In this document: piece by piece, positions 11,336 to 23,252 of the stretch
Position numbering within the stretch: position 1 is the stretch's first letter
Layout: each line of letters starts with the position of its first letter
Notes under the pieces: model-generated
What the model saw: the letters and a program-made list of their open reading frames with translations, nothing else
Database searches by the model: none
Told to the model about the DNA's origin: nothing
DNA from: Photobacterium malacitanum
GTDB taxonomy: Bacteria; Pseudomonadota; Gammaproteobacteria; Enterobacterales; Vibrionaceae
Assembly: GCF_900185615.1 (NCBI RefSeq)
Contig: NZ_FYAK01000006.1
Location: forward strand, 1 to 64,000
DNA: 64,000 bases
Direction of reading: 5' to 3'
Program-made: the position numbers and the translations under genes

Positions 11336-11364
11336 GTGGAGCGGGCACGTCCCCGGCGCTATCG
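11336..11364 (+). promoter_or_regulatory. GC-rich hairpin between ribosome-binding site and yheS start
   Basis: A GTGGAG ribosome-binding-like sequence at 11336-11340 lies more than 20 bases from the ATG at 11365. The interval holds CGGG-CACGTC-CCCG (11342-11355), a compact GC hairpin that is striking in this AT-rich DNA. No other Shine-Dalgarno is visible next to the start. Confidence 0.45.
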
Positions 11365-13287
11365 ATGATTATCTTTTCAGATATCCAACTTCTACGTGGT
11401 GGTAAAGTTCTACTTGAAAATGCCACCGCTACCATTAACCCAGGGGACAAAGTTGGTCTTGTGGGAAAAAACGGTTGTGGTAAATCAACCCTGTTTGCAT
11501 TACTTAAAAATGAACTCAGTTTAGATGGCGGTAATTGTCAGTTTCCAAGTAATTGGGAATTAGCATGGGTTGCTCAAGAAACGCCCGCCCTTGAACGTGC
11601 AGCGATTGAATATGTGATTGATGGCGATCGCGAGTACCGCGAACTAGAGCGTCAATTAATTGCAGCGGAGCTCGCTGACGACGGTAATAAAGTTGCTGAA
11701 TTACACGCAAAGATCGACACTATTGGTGGCTACAGCATAAATGCCCGTGCAGCAGAATTATTAAATGGTTTAGGTTTTTCACAGCACCAAATGCAGTGGA
11801 ACTTAACTCAGTTTTCTGGTGGTTGGCGAATGCGTTTAAACCTTGCCCAAGCATTGTTATGTCGCTCTGATCTGCTCTTACTCGATGAGCCAACTAACCA
11901 CTTAGATCTTGATGCAGTAATGTGGCTTGAGAAATGGCTCCAAAGCTACCGTGGTACATTAGTACTGATTTCCCATGACCGAGACTTCCTTGACCCAGTC
12001 GTCAATCGTATTATTCACGTTGAAAACCAAACCTTAAATAGTTACACCGGTAACTACTCATCATTTGAAGTTCAACGTGCAGAAAAGCTGGTATTACAGC
12101 AAGCGATGTACCAAAAGCAGCAGAAGCAAATGACTCATATGCAGTCATATATCGAGCGCTTTCGTTATAAAGCCAGCAAAGCACGCCAAGCACAAAGCCG
12201 AATTAAAGCCTTAGAACGAATGGAGAAAGTGCTTCCCGCACAACTTGATAACCCATTCAGCTTTGAGTTCCGTGAACCAAGCGCACTGCCAAATCCTATT
12301 TTAATGATGGATCATGTGGCTGCGGGTTATGATGATTTACTGATTTTAGAAAAGATCCGCTTAAATTTGGTGCCTGGCAGCCGTATCGGTCTACTAGGGC
12401 GTAATGGTGCTGGTAAATCAACCTTAATAAAAATGCTTGCTGGCGACTTACCCGCTAAAGCCGGTGATATGGCATTCTCGCAAGGGGTTAAAATTGGTTA
12501 CTTTGCTCAACACCAATTAGAAACCTTGTATCTTGATGATACTCCTGTGCAGCACATGGCACGTATTGCACCCAATTCTACTGAACAACAACTGCGTGAT
12601 TACTTAGGTAGCTTTGGTTTTATTGGCGATAAAGCGCTTGAGAAAGTAGGTCCGTTTTCTGGTGGAGAAAAAGCACGCTTAGTATTAGCTCTTATTGTAT
12701 GGCAACGCCCTAACCTATTGTTACTCGATGAGCCGACTAACCACCTTGATTTAGATATGCGCCAAGCGCTGACCTTTGCATTGCAATCTTATGAAGGCGC
12801 GATGGTTATTGTTAGTCACGACCGTTACTTGCTTCGCGCAACAACAGATGATTTGTATCTAGTTCATGATCGCCAAGTGGTGCCTTTTGATGGTGACCTA
12901 AACGATTACCACAAATGGCTAAGTGAGCAACAACGCAATGAGCGTCGTGAGCAACAAGCGGCCAAACCGGATACCAATAAAGACAACAGCGCTGCTTCAC
13001 GTAAAGAACAAAAACGCCTAGATGCTGAGTTCCGTAAACAAACTGCACCAATTCGTAAAGAAATCACCAAGCTTGAAAAGCAAATGGACAAACTTAACGA
13101 CATCATTACGGCAGCAGAAACAGCATTAAGTGATAGCACCATTTACGAGCCCGAAAACAAAGCGCAAATGAATGAACAACTCAAACTTCAAGGCAATGCT
13201 AAAGCGGATCTTGAAGACATTGAAGTGGCATGGATGGAACTGCAAGAACAATTAGAAGAGATGGAAAGCCAGCTTAACGCTGAGTGA
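11365..13287 (+). CDS. yheS: ABC-F family ATPase YheS
   Basis: ABC-F proteins are cytosolic twin-ATPase translation factors that bind the ribosomal E site. This one has 640 residues. ABC domain 1 has Walker A GKNGCGKS (34-41), signature FSGGWRMRLNLA and LLLLDEPTNHLDL. An interdomain PtIM arm with QMTHMQSYIERFRYKASKA follows, and ABC domain 2 has GRNGAGKS, FSGGEKARLVLA and a second DEPTNHLDL. A charged coiled-coil tail (about 530-640) is typical of YheS. It is divergent from kefG and followed by its own terminator. Confidence 0.97.
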   Translation: MIIFSDIQLLRGGKVLLENATATINPGDKVGLVGKNGCGKSTLFALLKNELSLDGGNCQFPSNWELAWVAQETPALERAAIEYVIDGDREYRELERQLIAAELADDGNKVAELHAKIDTIGGYSINARAAELLNGLGFSQHQMQWNLTQFSGGWRMRLNLAQALLCRSDLLLLDEPTNHLDLDAVMWLEKWLQSYRGTLVLISHDRDFLDPVVNRIIHVENQTLNSYTGNYSSFEVQRAEKLVLQQAMYQKQQKQMTHMQSYIERFRYKASKARQAQSRIKALERMEKVLPAQLDNPFSFEFREPSALPNPILMMDHVAAGYDDLLILEKIRLNLVPGSRIGLLGRNGAGKSTLIKMLAGDLPAKAGDMAFSQGVKIGYFAQHQLETLYLDDTPVQHMARIAPNSTEQQLRDYLGSFGFIGDKALEKVGPFSGGEKARLVLALIVWQRPNLLLLDEPTNHLDLDMRQALTFALQSYEGAMVIVSHDRYLLRATTDDLYLVHDRQVVPFDGDLNDYHKWLSEQQRNERREQQAAKPDTNKDNSAASRKEQKRLDAEFRKQTAPIRKEITKLEKQMDKLNDIITAAETALSDSTIYEPENKAQMNEQLKLQGNAKADLEDIEVAWMELQEQLEEMESQLNAE

Positions 13288-13293
13288 TCATTT

Positions 13294-13330
13294 AACGCCG
13301 TAGTGATATTTTATTACTACGGCGTTTTTA
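13294..13330 (+). terminator. Terminator after yheS
   Basis: An 11-bp perfect stem (13294-13304 with 13316-13326, AACGCCGTAGT/ACTACGGCGTT) is followed by a T-rich run. It lies just after the yheS stop. Confidence 0.85.
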
Positions 13331-13349
13331 TTTGAATCAAGGATATAAC

Positions 13350-14315
13350 ATGCAACCTTTTACTGCCGCGCTAGGATTAAAAAATCCGCATCTTCAAACC
13401 TTGCTACCTCGATTTGTTCGCCGCCAGCCGCTATTTACCCCTGTAACTCAACGGCTGATCACACCTGATGATGACTTCCTCGATATAGCATGGACACACC
13501 CCCCCACAGACAGTAATAAACCACTGATGATCTTGTTTCATGGTCTAGAAGGTAGCTTTAATAGCCCTTATGCTAATGGGCTGCTGCATGCAGCTAAACA
13601 GCAAGGTTGGCTTGGAGTAATAATGCATTTTCGAGGCTGTAGCGGTGAGCTAAATCGTCAGCCCAAAGGCTATCATTCTGGTGAAATCAATGATGCCCGC
13701 TTTTTTATCACATGGCTGCGTAAGCAATTCCCTCAAAGGCCATTGATTGCCGTCGGTGTATCACTCGGTGGTAATATGCTGATTAACTACCTTGCAAAAT
13801 ATGGTGATAATAGCGAGATTATCGCCGCGCAAGCAATTTCTCCACCACTCAATTTAGCCTCGTGTTCGACACGCATTCAACAAGGCTTTTCTAAAATTTA
13901 TCAGCGCTATTTACTCAATTCAATGAAGCGTACCATGGCACAACGGATCACCCTTCACCACCATAAAATGCCAATCTCACATCAGCAATTAGATGCTATT
14001 AATACGGTATGGCAATTTGATCAGTACATTACTGCACCGCTGCATGGTTTTATTGATGCCGACGATTATTATCAACGTTGCAGTGGCCTCACTCAGCTCA
14101 AACATATAACGACGCCACTACGAATTATTCATGCCAAAGACGATCCATTCATGACTGAATCGGTGATCCCTTCACAGCCTTTACCCAGTAATATTGACTA
14201 CAACTTATATCAACAAGGCGGTCATGTGGGTTTTGTCAGTGGTTCTATTTTAAAACCAACCTTTTGGCTAGAACACACAGTACCAGAGTGGTTTCAGCGC
14301 CAATTACAACCATAG
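13350..14315 (+). CDS. yheT: YheT family alpha/beta hydrolase
   Basis: This 321-residue predicted alpha/beta-hydrolase has MILFHGLEGSFNSPYANG (oxyanion region near 65-80) and nucleophile elbow GVSLGGNMLINYL (Ser in GxSxGG near residue 143). A late Asp (AKDDPFM) and His (QQGGHVGFV) complete the expected triad. The start is placed at 13350 because AAGGA is 6 bases upstream; an earlier TTG lacks this. The substrate is unknown. It sits in the conserved yheS-yheT-yheU-prkB order. Confidence 0.92.
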   Translation: MQPFTAALGLKNPHLQTLLPRFVRRQPLFTPVTQRLITPDDDFLDIAWTHPPTDSNKPLMILFHGLEGSFNSPYANGLLHAAKQQGWLGVIMHFRGCSGELNRQPKGYHSGEINDARFFITWLRKQFPQRPLIAVGVSLGGNMLINYLAKYGDNSEIIAAQAISPPLNLASCSTRIQQGFSKIYQRYLLNSMKRTMAQRITLHHHKMPISHQQLDAINTVWQFDQYITAPLHGFIDADDYYQRCSGLTQLKHITTPLRIIHAKDDPFMTESVIPSQPLPSNIDYNLYQQGGHVGFVSGSILKPTFWLEHTVPEWFQRQLQP

Positions 14316-14410
14316 CGATTAAACACAGCCAATAATGACCCAGTTTCTTTTCAACCTCTTTTAAGAATATACTGCGACTATTGTTTTATTAGTCATTTAA
14401 AGAAGCTGTA

Positions 14411-14623
14411 ATGATTATTCCTTGGCAAGACATCGCCCCAGAGACACTGACCAACCTGATTGAACAATTTATTTTACGTGAAGGCACCGATTATGGTGAA
14501 GTAGAAATCAGCCTTAGTGATAAGGTCGGTTATGTTCGACGTCAACTACAAGCCGGTGATGCGGTGATTGTTTTCTCTGAATTACATGAATCGGTTGACA
14601 TTAAACTTCGCAACCAAATGTAA
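14411..14623 (+). CDS. yheU: YheU family small protein
   Basis: This 70-residue acidic cytosolic protein begins [20 protein letters not shown], which is diagnostic of the YheU (UPF0270) family. Its function is not known. It lies between yheT and prkB as in E. coli, with moderate gaps, so it may have its own promoter (TATACTGCGACTATTG region upstream). Confidence 0.93.
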   Translation: MIIPWQDIAPETLTNLIEQFILREGTDYGEVEISLSDKVGYVRRQLQAGDAVIVFSELHESVDIKLRNQM

Positions 14624-14766
14624 GAAACCGCCATATTTACCAGCATAAAAATTGGCTCTCGCTTGCACTTTCATCACTCAAAACCGACATTTATGTAAAC
14701 TTGTAGTAACATTTATTGCTGTGCTGTTTTTATTCTTAACATCTAGTAATTACAACAAGGTGAATT

Positions 14767-15639
14767 ATGTCGGTAAAACACCCTATTATTGCAGTCACAG
14801 GTTCATCAGGTGCAGGAACAACCACGACCTCTGAAGCCTTTCGCAAAATGTTTAATATGATGGACATTAATGCTGCATGGCTAGAGGGTGATAGCTTCCA
14901 CCGTTTTACACGCCCAGAAATGGACTGTGAAATTCGTAAAGCTAAAGAGCAAGGTCGCCATATCAGTTATTTCGGCGCAGAAGCTAACGACTTTGAACAA
15001 TTAGCCCACTTTTTTAAACAATACTCTCAAGATGGCAGCGGTAAGTTTCGGCGTTATTTACACACCTTTGATGAAGCGGTGCCTTATAATCAAATGCCTG
15101 GTACGTTCACTCCGTGGCAACAGCTTGCTGAAAATACGGATGTATTATTTTATGAAGGTCTACATGGTGGTGTCGTCGACGGCGATATTAATGTTGCTCA
15201 GCATGTTGATTTACTGATTGGAATGGTACCCATTGTTAACTTAGAATGGATTCAGAAAATTATTAGAGATACTCGCGATCGCGGTCATTCTCGTGAAGCA
15301 GTAATGGAATCAATTGTCCGCTCAATGGATGATTATCTTAATTACATCACCCCCCAGTTTTCTCGTACCCATATTAACTTTCAACGCGTCCCTACCGTTG
15401 ACACCTCCAACCCCGTCAGTGCCAAAGGCATTCCCAGTTTAGATGAAAGCTTTGTGGTGATCCGTTTTCGTGGTTTGAAAAACGTCGATTTCCCATATTT
15501 GCTCGCTATGATCCAAGGCTCATTTATGTCGCGCCATAACACACTGGTTGTTCCTGGCGGAAAAATGAGTTTTGCGATGGAATTAATTATGCGGCCGTTA
15601 CTAGAGCAATTAATTGAAAACGGAAAAATCGCCTCGTAG
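14767..15639 (+). CDS. prkB: Phosphoribulokinase-like protein PrkB
   Basis: This 290-residue P-loop kinase is related to proteobacterial phosphoribulokinase. The Walker A is GSSGAGTTTTSEAF (residues 12-25), with RPEMDCEIRKAKEQGRHISYFG and a FYEGLHGG strand typical of the family. No RuBisCO genes are present, so a Calvin-cycle role is unlikely. In enterobacteria and vibrios it sits beside yhfA and crp, as here, and its physiological substrate is unknown to me. AAGGTGA precedes the ATG. Confidence 0.92.
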   Translation: MSVKHPIIAVTGSSGAGTTTTSEAFRKMFNMMDINAAWLEGDSFHRFTRPEMDCEIRKAKEQGRHISYFGAEANDFEQLAHFFKQYSQDGSGKFRRYLHTFDEAVPYNQMPGTFTPWQQLAENTDVLFYEGLHGGVVDGDINVAQHVDLLIGMVPIVNLEWIQKIIRDTRDRGHSREAVMESIVRSMDDYLNYITPQFSRTHINFQRVPTVDTSNPVSAKGIPSLDESFVVIRFRGLKNVDFPYLLAMIQGSFMSRHNTLVVPGGKMSFAMELIMRPLLEQLIENGKIAS

Positions 15640-15655
15640 TTAAAGTTGGAGTTAA

Positions 15656-15684
15656 TTAACGGTCGCATTATCAGCCACCGTTAA
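15656..15684. terminator. Inverted repeat between prkB and yhfA
   Basis: A perfect 8-bp inverted repeat (15656-15663 with 15677-15684, TTAACGGT/ACCGTTAA, 13-base loop) lies between the convergent prkB and yhfA stops. There is no strong U-run on either strand, so it is only a possible bidirectional terminator. Confidence 0.4.
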
Positions 15685-15695
15685 TAACAATAGCG

Positions 15696-16100
15696 TTATG
15701 CCATAACAATTTCATAGCTATGACTAAGTTCGACGCCTTTGCCCAGCATTAAACATACTGAACAATATTTTTCGAGAGAATCAGCAACCACTTGACTTAC
15801 TGTATCATCATTTAAATCGTGACCTGTCACCACAAAATGTAACGTAGCTGCAGTAAACAATCGTGGCGCTTGCTCACGACGTTCTGCTGAAATTTGTACT
15901 TCACAACCTGTGATCTGCTGCTGTAGATCCTGCAACCCACTCACTACATCAACCGAGCTACACCCACCCGCAGCCATTAACACTAATTCCATTGGGCTCG
16001 GCGCTTTATCACCACCATTACCATCTAGGACAATACTATGTCCAGATGATGATTGACCGACAAAAGTCATATTTTCGACCCATTTTACACGTGACTGCAT
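15696..16100 (-). CDS. yhfA: OsmC family protein YhfA
   Basis: This 134-residue OsmC/Ohr-fold protein has the family's two cysteine motifs, GGCSSVDV (near residue 51) and YCSVCLMLGKG (near residue 112). They form the peroxidatic centre in characterised members. Length matches E. coli YhfA. Its substrate is unverified. It converges with prkB and is divergent from crp, sharing a 380-base intergenic region that contains a CRP-like site. Confidence 0.93.
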   Translation of the reverse strand: MQSRVKWVENMTFVGQSSSGHSIVLDGNGGDKAPSPMELVLMAAGGCSSVDVVSGLQDLQQQITGCEVQISAERREQAPRLFTAATLHFVVTGHDLNDDTVSQVVADSLEKYCSVCLMLGKGVELSHSYEIVMA

Positions 16101-16272
16101 TTTATATCCTTTAGCTATATTATTTAGATTTTAGCTCTATTTTTGTTGATAATACCATCAATGTAAACGTTATTTATGGTGTTTAATATTAATTTCGTTG
16201 CGTATTCAAATAGGCACAATTAGCCAATAAATCCACATTCAAACTATGCTATTGGTAACTAACTCACAACGA

Positions 16273-16288
16273 TGTGATCATGTGCACA
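16273..16288 (+). promoter_or_regulatory. Putative CRP site upstream of crp
   Basis: TGTGATCATGTGCACA matches the CRP consensus TGTGA-N6-TCACA with one mismatch. It lies about 190 bases upstream of crp in the yhfA-crp intergenic region (16101-16481). Autoregulation of crp is known in E. coli. Function here is inferred from the match. I see no other feature in this gap. Confidence 0.65.
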
Positions 16289-16481
16289 CTTATCTCTCAT
16301 AAATGAGTGAATCAGCTAGATCAATATCAAGAAAAAACCTCAAAAAAAGGATACACTCTTACTAAGTTCAAGTTAGCTTGCAGCCCAGCAGCTGAGTGAA
16401 TAACCCTACCATCAAAAAGTTTTGTTGAGTTATCGTCACAGAACATATTGTTGGGCAACACATGCAGAGGAAGTTAGTAAT

Positions 16482-17114
16482 ATGGTTCCAGGTAAGCCGC
16501 AGACAGATCCAACTTTAGAGTGGTTTCTTTCCCATTGTCACATTCACAAATATCCATCAAAGAGCACGTTAATTCACGCAGGTGAAAAAGCAGAAACTTT
16601 GTATTACATCGTGAAGGGTTCTGTTGCTGTATTAATCAAGGATGAAGAAGGTAAGGAGATGATCCTTTCTTACCTAAACCAGGGTGACTTTATTGGTGAG
16701 CTCGGCTTGTTCGAAGAAGACCAAGAACGTACAGCTTGGGTTCGTGCTAAAAGCCCTTGTGAAGTTGCAGAGATTTCATTTAAGAAATTCCGTCAGTTAA
16801 TTCAAGTTAATCCAGATATTCTAATGCGTCTATCTGCTCAAATGGCATGCCGCTTACAAGTGACAAGCCAAAAAGTAGGTGACCTTGCATTCCTTGATGT
16901 GACTGGTCGTATTGCACAGACACTACTTAATCTGGCAAAACAACCTGATGCAATGACACACCCTGATGGCATGCAAATTAAGATCACCCGTCAAGAAATT
17001 GGCCAGATCGTAGGTTGCTCTCGCGAAACAGTGGGTCGTATATTGAAAATGCTAGAAGAGCAAAATCTTATTTCTGCTCACGGCAAAACAATTGTAGTTT
17101 ACGGTACACGCTAA
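16482..17114 (+). CDS. crp: cAMP receptor protein
   Basis: CRP is the global cAMP-dependent transcription factor. The start at 16482 ([22 protein letters not shown]) gives 210 residues, the exact family length, with AGAGGAAG upstream; an in-frame extension to 16422 is rejected. The cAMP-binding barrel ([20 protein letters not shown] near residues 72-91) is followed by the C-helix. The helix-turn-helix is [21 protein letters not shown] near residues 170-190. Glu and Arg residues of the recognition helix (SRETVGR) are intact. Confidence 0.99.
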   Translation: MVPGKPQTDPTLEWFLSHCHIHKYPSKSTLIHAGEKAETLYYIVKGSVAVLIKDEEGKEMILSYLNQGDFIGELGLFEEDQERTAWVRAKSPCEVAEISFKKFRQLIQVNPDILMRLSAQMACRLQVTSQKVGDLAFLDVTGRIAQTLLNLAKQPDAMTHPDGMQIKITRQEIGQIVGCSRETVGRILKMLEEQNLISAHGKTIVVYGTR

Positions 17115-17142
17115 TTATTTAGTATCACCGTTATCCTTAATG

Positions 17143-17171
17143 AAACCGCAGCTGATACCTGCGGTTTTTTT
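17143..17171 (+). terminator. Terminator after crp
   Basis: A 9-bp stem AAACCGCAG/CTGCGGTTT (17143-17151 with 17159-17167) is followed by a T-run. It lies 28 bases after the crp stop. Confidence 0.9.
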
Positions 17172-17243
17172 GATCTTAGCGTTTATCAGCCAACATCAAA
17201 AAATCAATCATTGATAACATTAATGTTTCTGTTAAATTTTAAT

Positions 17244-17271
17244 TTGTAATTGCATTCATTCATGCTACATT
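17244..17271 (+). promoter_or_regulatory. Candidate promoter of the 17.3-kb small gene
   Basis: TTGTAA (17244-17249) is followed after 16 bases by TACATT (17266-17271), preceded by TGC as an extended -10. The spacing is acceptable. It lies between the crp terminator and the small ORF at 17298. Confidence 0.45.
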
Positions 17272-17297
17272 TCGATCACAAATGGATTTAACAATCG

Positions 17298-17492
17298 ATG
17301 ATGGTCAATATGGATATTGAACGCTTTTCAGCCAACAGTTACACCACCGTACCCGGCGTGTTAACAGGCCAGCCAACAACCATTGAAATGACAGGATTTA
17401 GCGATAGCCGTTGCTACCTTGAGCAACAAACAGGATTACGTCGCTGCCCTGCTGATGAATCTGGCGTTTGGGCTTCACCGTTAGATAACTGA
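17298..17492 (+). CDS. Small hypothetical protein (64 aa)
   Basis: I do not recognise this 64-residue ORF. It starts MMVNMDIERFSANSYTTV; an internal ATG at residue 5 is an alternative start. It contains two cysteines (SRCYLEQQTGLRRCPADE) and no membrane segment. Support comes from its isolation as a unit: a candidate promoter lies 27 bases upstream and a strong hairpin immediately downstream. Against it, no good ribosome-binding site is visible. It may be a small protein or a small RNA gene. Confidence 0.5.
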   Translation: MMVNMDIERFSANSYTTVPGVLTGQPTTIEMTGFSDSRCYLEQQTGLRRCPADESGVWASPLDN

Positions 17493-17493
17493 T

Positions 17494-17527
17494 CACTTAA
17501 GCAGCACTTGCTTAAGTGCTGTTTTAT
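17494..17527 (+). terminator. Terminator after the small ORF
   Basis: A 10-bp perfect stem CACTTAAGCA/TGCTTAAGTG (17494-17503 with 17509-17518) is available. A competing stem CAGCAC/GTGCTG ends directly at a T-rich stretch. It is placed right after the 64-residue ORF. Confidence 0.75.
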
Positions 17528-17556
17528 TATCACAGCTCTATCACCACAGACTCCTG

Positions 17557-18351
17557 CTAGCTATTAGTACTCTCAAAGATTTTATCTGCTGAGGCCGTTA
17601 CAAAGCCGCTATACAATTCACCATTGGGTTGTGGGTAGCGTTTCGCAAACTCATAAAACCCACCAGGGATGGAATGAACCCCATCTCTAAAGCTCACTCC
17701 AACCTCATCAGCCATGGTTGCTGATTGCTCTAGCATTACTGTTGCATCACCTTTAATTTCACCACCAGCCTGATTAATCACAAACTGGTTATGGCGTAAT
17801 AAGTGATTAATCTGTTCTAAATCGGTAAATTGCTCAAGCTGATTGATACTGACCGTAAAATGATTAGCGCCAAAGCCATGCGCTGCAACCCAAGCAGCAT
17901 ACTCACTTTCAGCAGCTAAAAATTGATAGCTTGTAAAATCCAGTTGCCACGGACGCCCACCATAGACAAAATCAGGATGGCGAAAATAGTTATCATCAAC
18001 TTGATCTAACAAACCGCGCACCATACGTTGTAACTCTGCTGAACAGCTGCCTAATTGTAATTCACTAATAAAGACTTTGGGTAATAGAGGATCAGGATGC
18101 ATAAAATATTCAGCATACAGTTTTTTAGTCTCAAAATGGTATTTCGCTTGTGGCTGATAGCCTAAAGCAATAAATGGCGCGGCGACAACGGCTAAACTAC
18201 ACTTCGGTACCCCAAAGGTGCGCAGTGCAATATGATCATTTAACAACGCGACATCTTCGGTTAATAAGCGCTGTATTTGCACTGCTGATGGACATAAACG
18301 TTGACTATAATCATGCCATAAGCCATCAAAAAGTTGCGTAATCGATTCCAT
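17557..18351 (-). CDS. DUF1338 family, HglS-like putative 2-oxo acid dioxygenase/decarboxylase
   Basis: This 264-residue member of the DUF1338 family is related to HglS/YdcJ Fe(II) enzymes, which convert 2-oxoadipate to 2-hydroxyglutarate. Candidate metal ligands are His40 (LLNDHIALRTF, with Arg44 four residues later as in HglS), His164 (GANHFTVSI) and Glu209 (ATVMLEQSA). It is shorter than HglS. It directly follows astD on the same strand (40-base gap), so a step in catabolism of an amino-acid-derived 2-oxo acid is plausible. The substrate is inference. Confidence 0.8.
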   Translation of the reverse strand: MESITQLFDGLWHDYSQRLCPSAVQIQRLLTEDVALLNDHIALRTFGVPKCSLAVVAAPFIALGYQPQAKYHFETKKLYAEYFMHPDPLLPKVFISELQLGSCSAELQRMVRGLLDQVDDNYFRHPDFVYGGRPWQLDFTSYQFLAAESEYAAWVAAHGFGANHFTVSINQLEQFTDLEQINHLLRHNQFVINQAGGEIKGDATVMLEQSATMADEVGVSFRDGVHSIPGGFYEFAKRYPQPNGELYSGFVTASADKIFESTNS

Positions 18352-18391
18352 AATCTACCCGCTTATTTAAACCATCATCAGTGTATATATC

Positions 18392-19858
<1,467 letters not shown>

Positions 19859-19861
19859 CTA

Positions 19862-20878
19862 TTATGATTGCGCGACTAACCGCACTTCATCACCGGTATC
19901 AACATTAAGCGCTGCAGCAACGTCTGTGGTCATCACCACTTGCCCTTGCGCATTGACTGCTAACGGTGCAGCAACCGCACGAAATCCTGCTAACTGACAA
20001 TTAGACACCAAATAACATCGCTCACTGGTGGGTTGACCTATTTCAACTCGGTATCGCTGTGAATGACGCACGGTTTCAATATTGCATACATCACATTCAA
20101 CACTGGGGCCTGCATCAAAAATGTCGACATAACCACGGCAGCAAAACCCTTCTTGTTGCAGTAGTTGTAATGCTGGACGTGTATTCACATGCACTTGACC
20201 AATCACTGCTTGTGCTTCTTTACTGAGTAAATTGACATAAATCGGTAATTTCGGCATTAGATCAGCAATAAAGCCTTTGCGGCCAATGCCTGTCAGATAA
20301 TCAGCATAAGTAAAATCAATCGAAAAGAAATGCTCTTTCAACCATTGCCAAAACGGAGAATTCCCCTGCTCATCAGACACTCCACGCATTTCTGCAAAAG
20401 CAACCTCAGCAAAGCGTTGCCGATGATCAGCCATCAATAAAAACCGCGATTTAGACAATAACCGCCCGTTAAGACCGTGACGCCATTCAGGTAATAGAAA
20501 CAAACTACATAGCTCAGTCTCACCGGTATATTGGTTACCTAATGTCAGCACCTTAACAATGTTGTGCACCCCTAACTGACGCGAGGCATGAGTCACGGTA
20601 CTTAAATGGTAATTATAAAAAGGCACATCGAGCCCAACCGTTGCTTCAATCGCGGTTGTACCAACGACTTGATCAGTGTCGCTATCAACAGCGACTAACA
20701 GATAGCTTTCTTGTCCTGGCGAGGTAACACGAGCATTAAAGCTGGCTTGAGAGTGTTGAATACGGCCACGGAGTAAATCTTCATTAATGGGTAATGATGT
20801 AAAACCATGGCCAGAGGCTTCTGCACATTGCATCAGTGCAGGGTAATCAGCGCAAGTAATAGGACGAATAATGAGCAT
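19862..20878 (-). CDS. astA: Arginine N-succinyltransferase
   Basis: AstA transfers succinyl from succinyl-CoA to arginine, committing it to the AST pathway. It has 338 residues (E. coli 344) and begins MLIIRPITCADYPALMQCAE. Family segments ELCSLFLLPEWRHGLNGRLLSK, FAEMRGVSDEQG and SPFW are present. It lies between astC and astD on one strand; the 113-base gap to astC may hold an internal site. It is a single-subunit enzyme here, with no second AOST copy. Confidence 0.96.
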   Translation of the reverse strand: MLIIRPITCADYPALMQCAEASGHGFTSLPINEDLLRGRIQHSQASFNARVTSPGQESYLLVAVDSDTDQVVGTTAIEATVGLDVPFYNYHLSTVTHASRQLGVHNIVKVLTLGNQYTGETELCSLFLLPEWRHGLNGRLLSKSRFLLMADHRQRFAEVAFAEMRGVSDEQGNSPFWQWLKEHFFSIDFTYADYLTGIGRKGFIADLMPKLPIYVNLLSKEAQAVIGQVHVNTRPALQLLQQEGFCCRGYVDIFDAGPSVECDVCNIETVRHSQRYRVEIGQPTSERCYLVSNCQLAGFRAVAAPLAVNAQGQVVMTTDVAAALNVDTGDEVRLVAQS

Positions 20879-20991
20879 CGCATTCCCTCCTAAATATAGG
20901 CAATGACGGCAGCCATTACCTCGCTTGAAATCAGCGTTAAAATGGGGCTATTGATGGTAACTAACCCCCCGCAATTACAATTTAATCACAG

Positions 20992-22574
<1,583 letters not shown>

Positions 22575-23150
22575 TTAACGCTGCAGAAAGTTAGCTAATA
22601 GTGCATGACCTTGCTCAGTCAAAATACTTTCAGGATGGAATTGCACCCCTTCAAGGGCTAAGGTTTTATGACGGATCCCCATAATTTCATCGATTTCACC
22701 GTTTAACTCTGTCCAAGCAGTGATCTCAAAACACTCAGGCAATGTCGCCGCTTTCACTACCAATGAATGATAGCGAGTAACGGTTAACGGATTATTTAGC
22801 CCTTTAAATACGCCACAATCAGTATGGGTGATCGCAGAGGTTTTACCGTGCATGACTTGTCGAGCCCGCACCACATCACCACCAAATACTTGCGCTAATG
22901 ATTGATGACCAAGACAAACACCAAGAATTGGTAATTTACCGGCAAAATACTCAATCGCTTGCAAAGAGATACCCGCCTCATTAGGCGTACAGGGACCGGG
23001 AGAGATCACTAAATGGGTCGGTGCTAACGCTTCAATTGCCGCAATATCAATCTCATCATTACGAATAACAACGACATCTGCGCCTAATTCACAGAAATAT
23101 TGATAAAGGTTGTAAGTAAATGAATCGTAGTTATCAATAATTAACAACAT
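22575..23150 (-). CDS. pabA: Aminodeoxychorismate synthase glutamine amidotransferase (PabA/TrpG type)
   Basis: This is the cytosolic glutaminase subunit that supplies ammonia to PabB (folate pathway), and possibly to TrpE. It has 191 residues. The class I triad is visible: nucleophile in LGVCLGHQ (near residue 79) and [10 protein letters not shown] (His/Glu near 170). It starts [19 protein letters not shown]. No pabB or trpE is adjacent. Its place between trpS and the argD/astC gene matches the E. coli pabA neighbourhood, which favours PabA over TrpG. Confidence 0.93.
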   Translation of the reverse strand: MLLIIDNYDSFTYNLYQYFCELGADVVVIRNDEIDIAAIEALAPTHLVISPGPCTPNEAGISLQAIEYFAGKLPILGVCLGHQSLAQVFGGDVVRARQVMHGKTSAITHTDCGVFKGLNNPLTVTRYHSLVVKAATLPECFEITAWTELNGEIDEIMGIRHKTLALEGVQFHPESILTEQGHALLANFLQR

Positions 23151-23202
23151 ACTACAACTAAGCTCTTATTGGTCACTGTCAACGACAGCGATTAGTGGCG
23201 AT

Positions 23203-23232
23203 AAAAAAGCAGAGCCTAAGCCCTGCTTTTTT
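23203..23232. terminator. Terminator between trpS and pabA
   Basis: AAAAAAGCAG (23203-23212) pairs with CTGCTTTTTT (23223-23232). The stem ends in a U-run on both strands. It sits just after the trpS stop on the minus strand. Confidence 0.85.
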
Positions 23233-23252
23233 AGAATGGTAATGACTAACGC

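Noticed and set aside
16422..16481. In-frame N-terminal extension of crp
   Set aside because: CRP is 210 residues and starts MV(P/L)[11 protein letters not shown]; a good ribosome-binding site precedes 16482.
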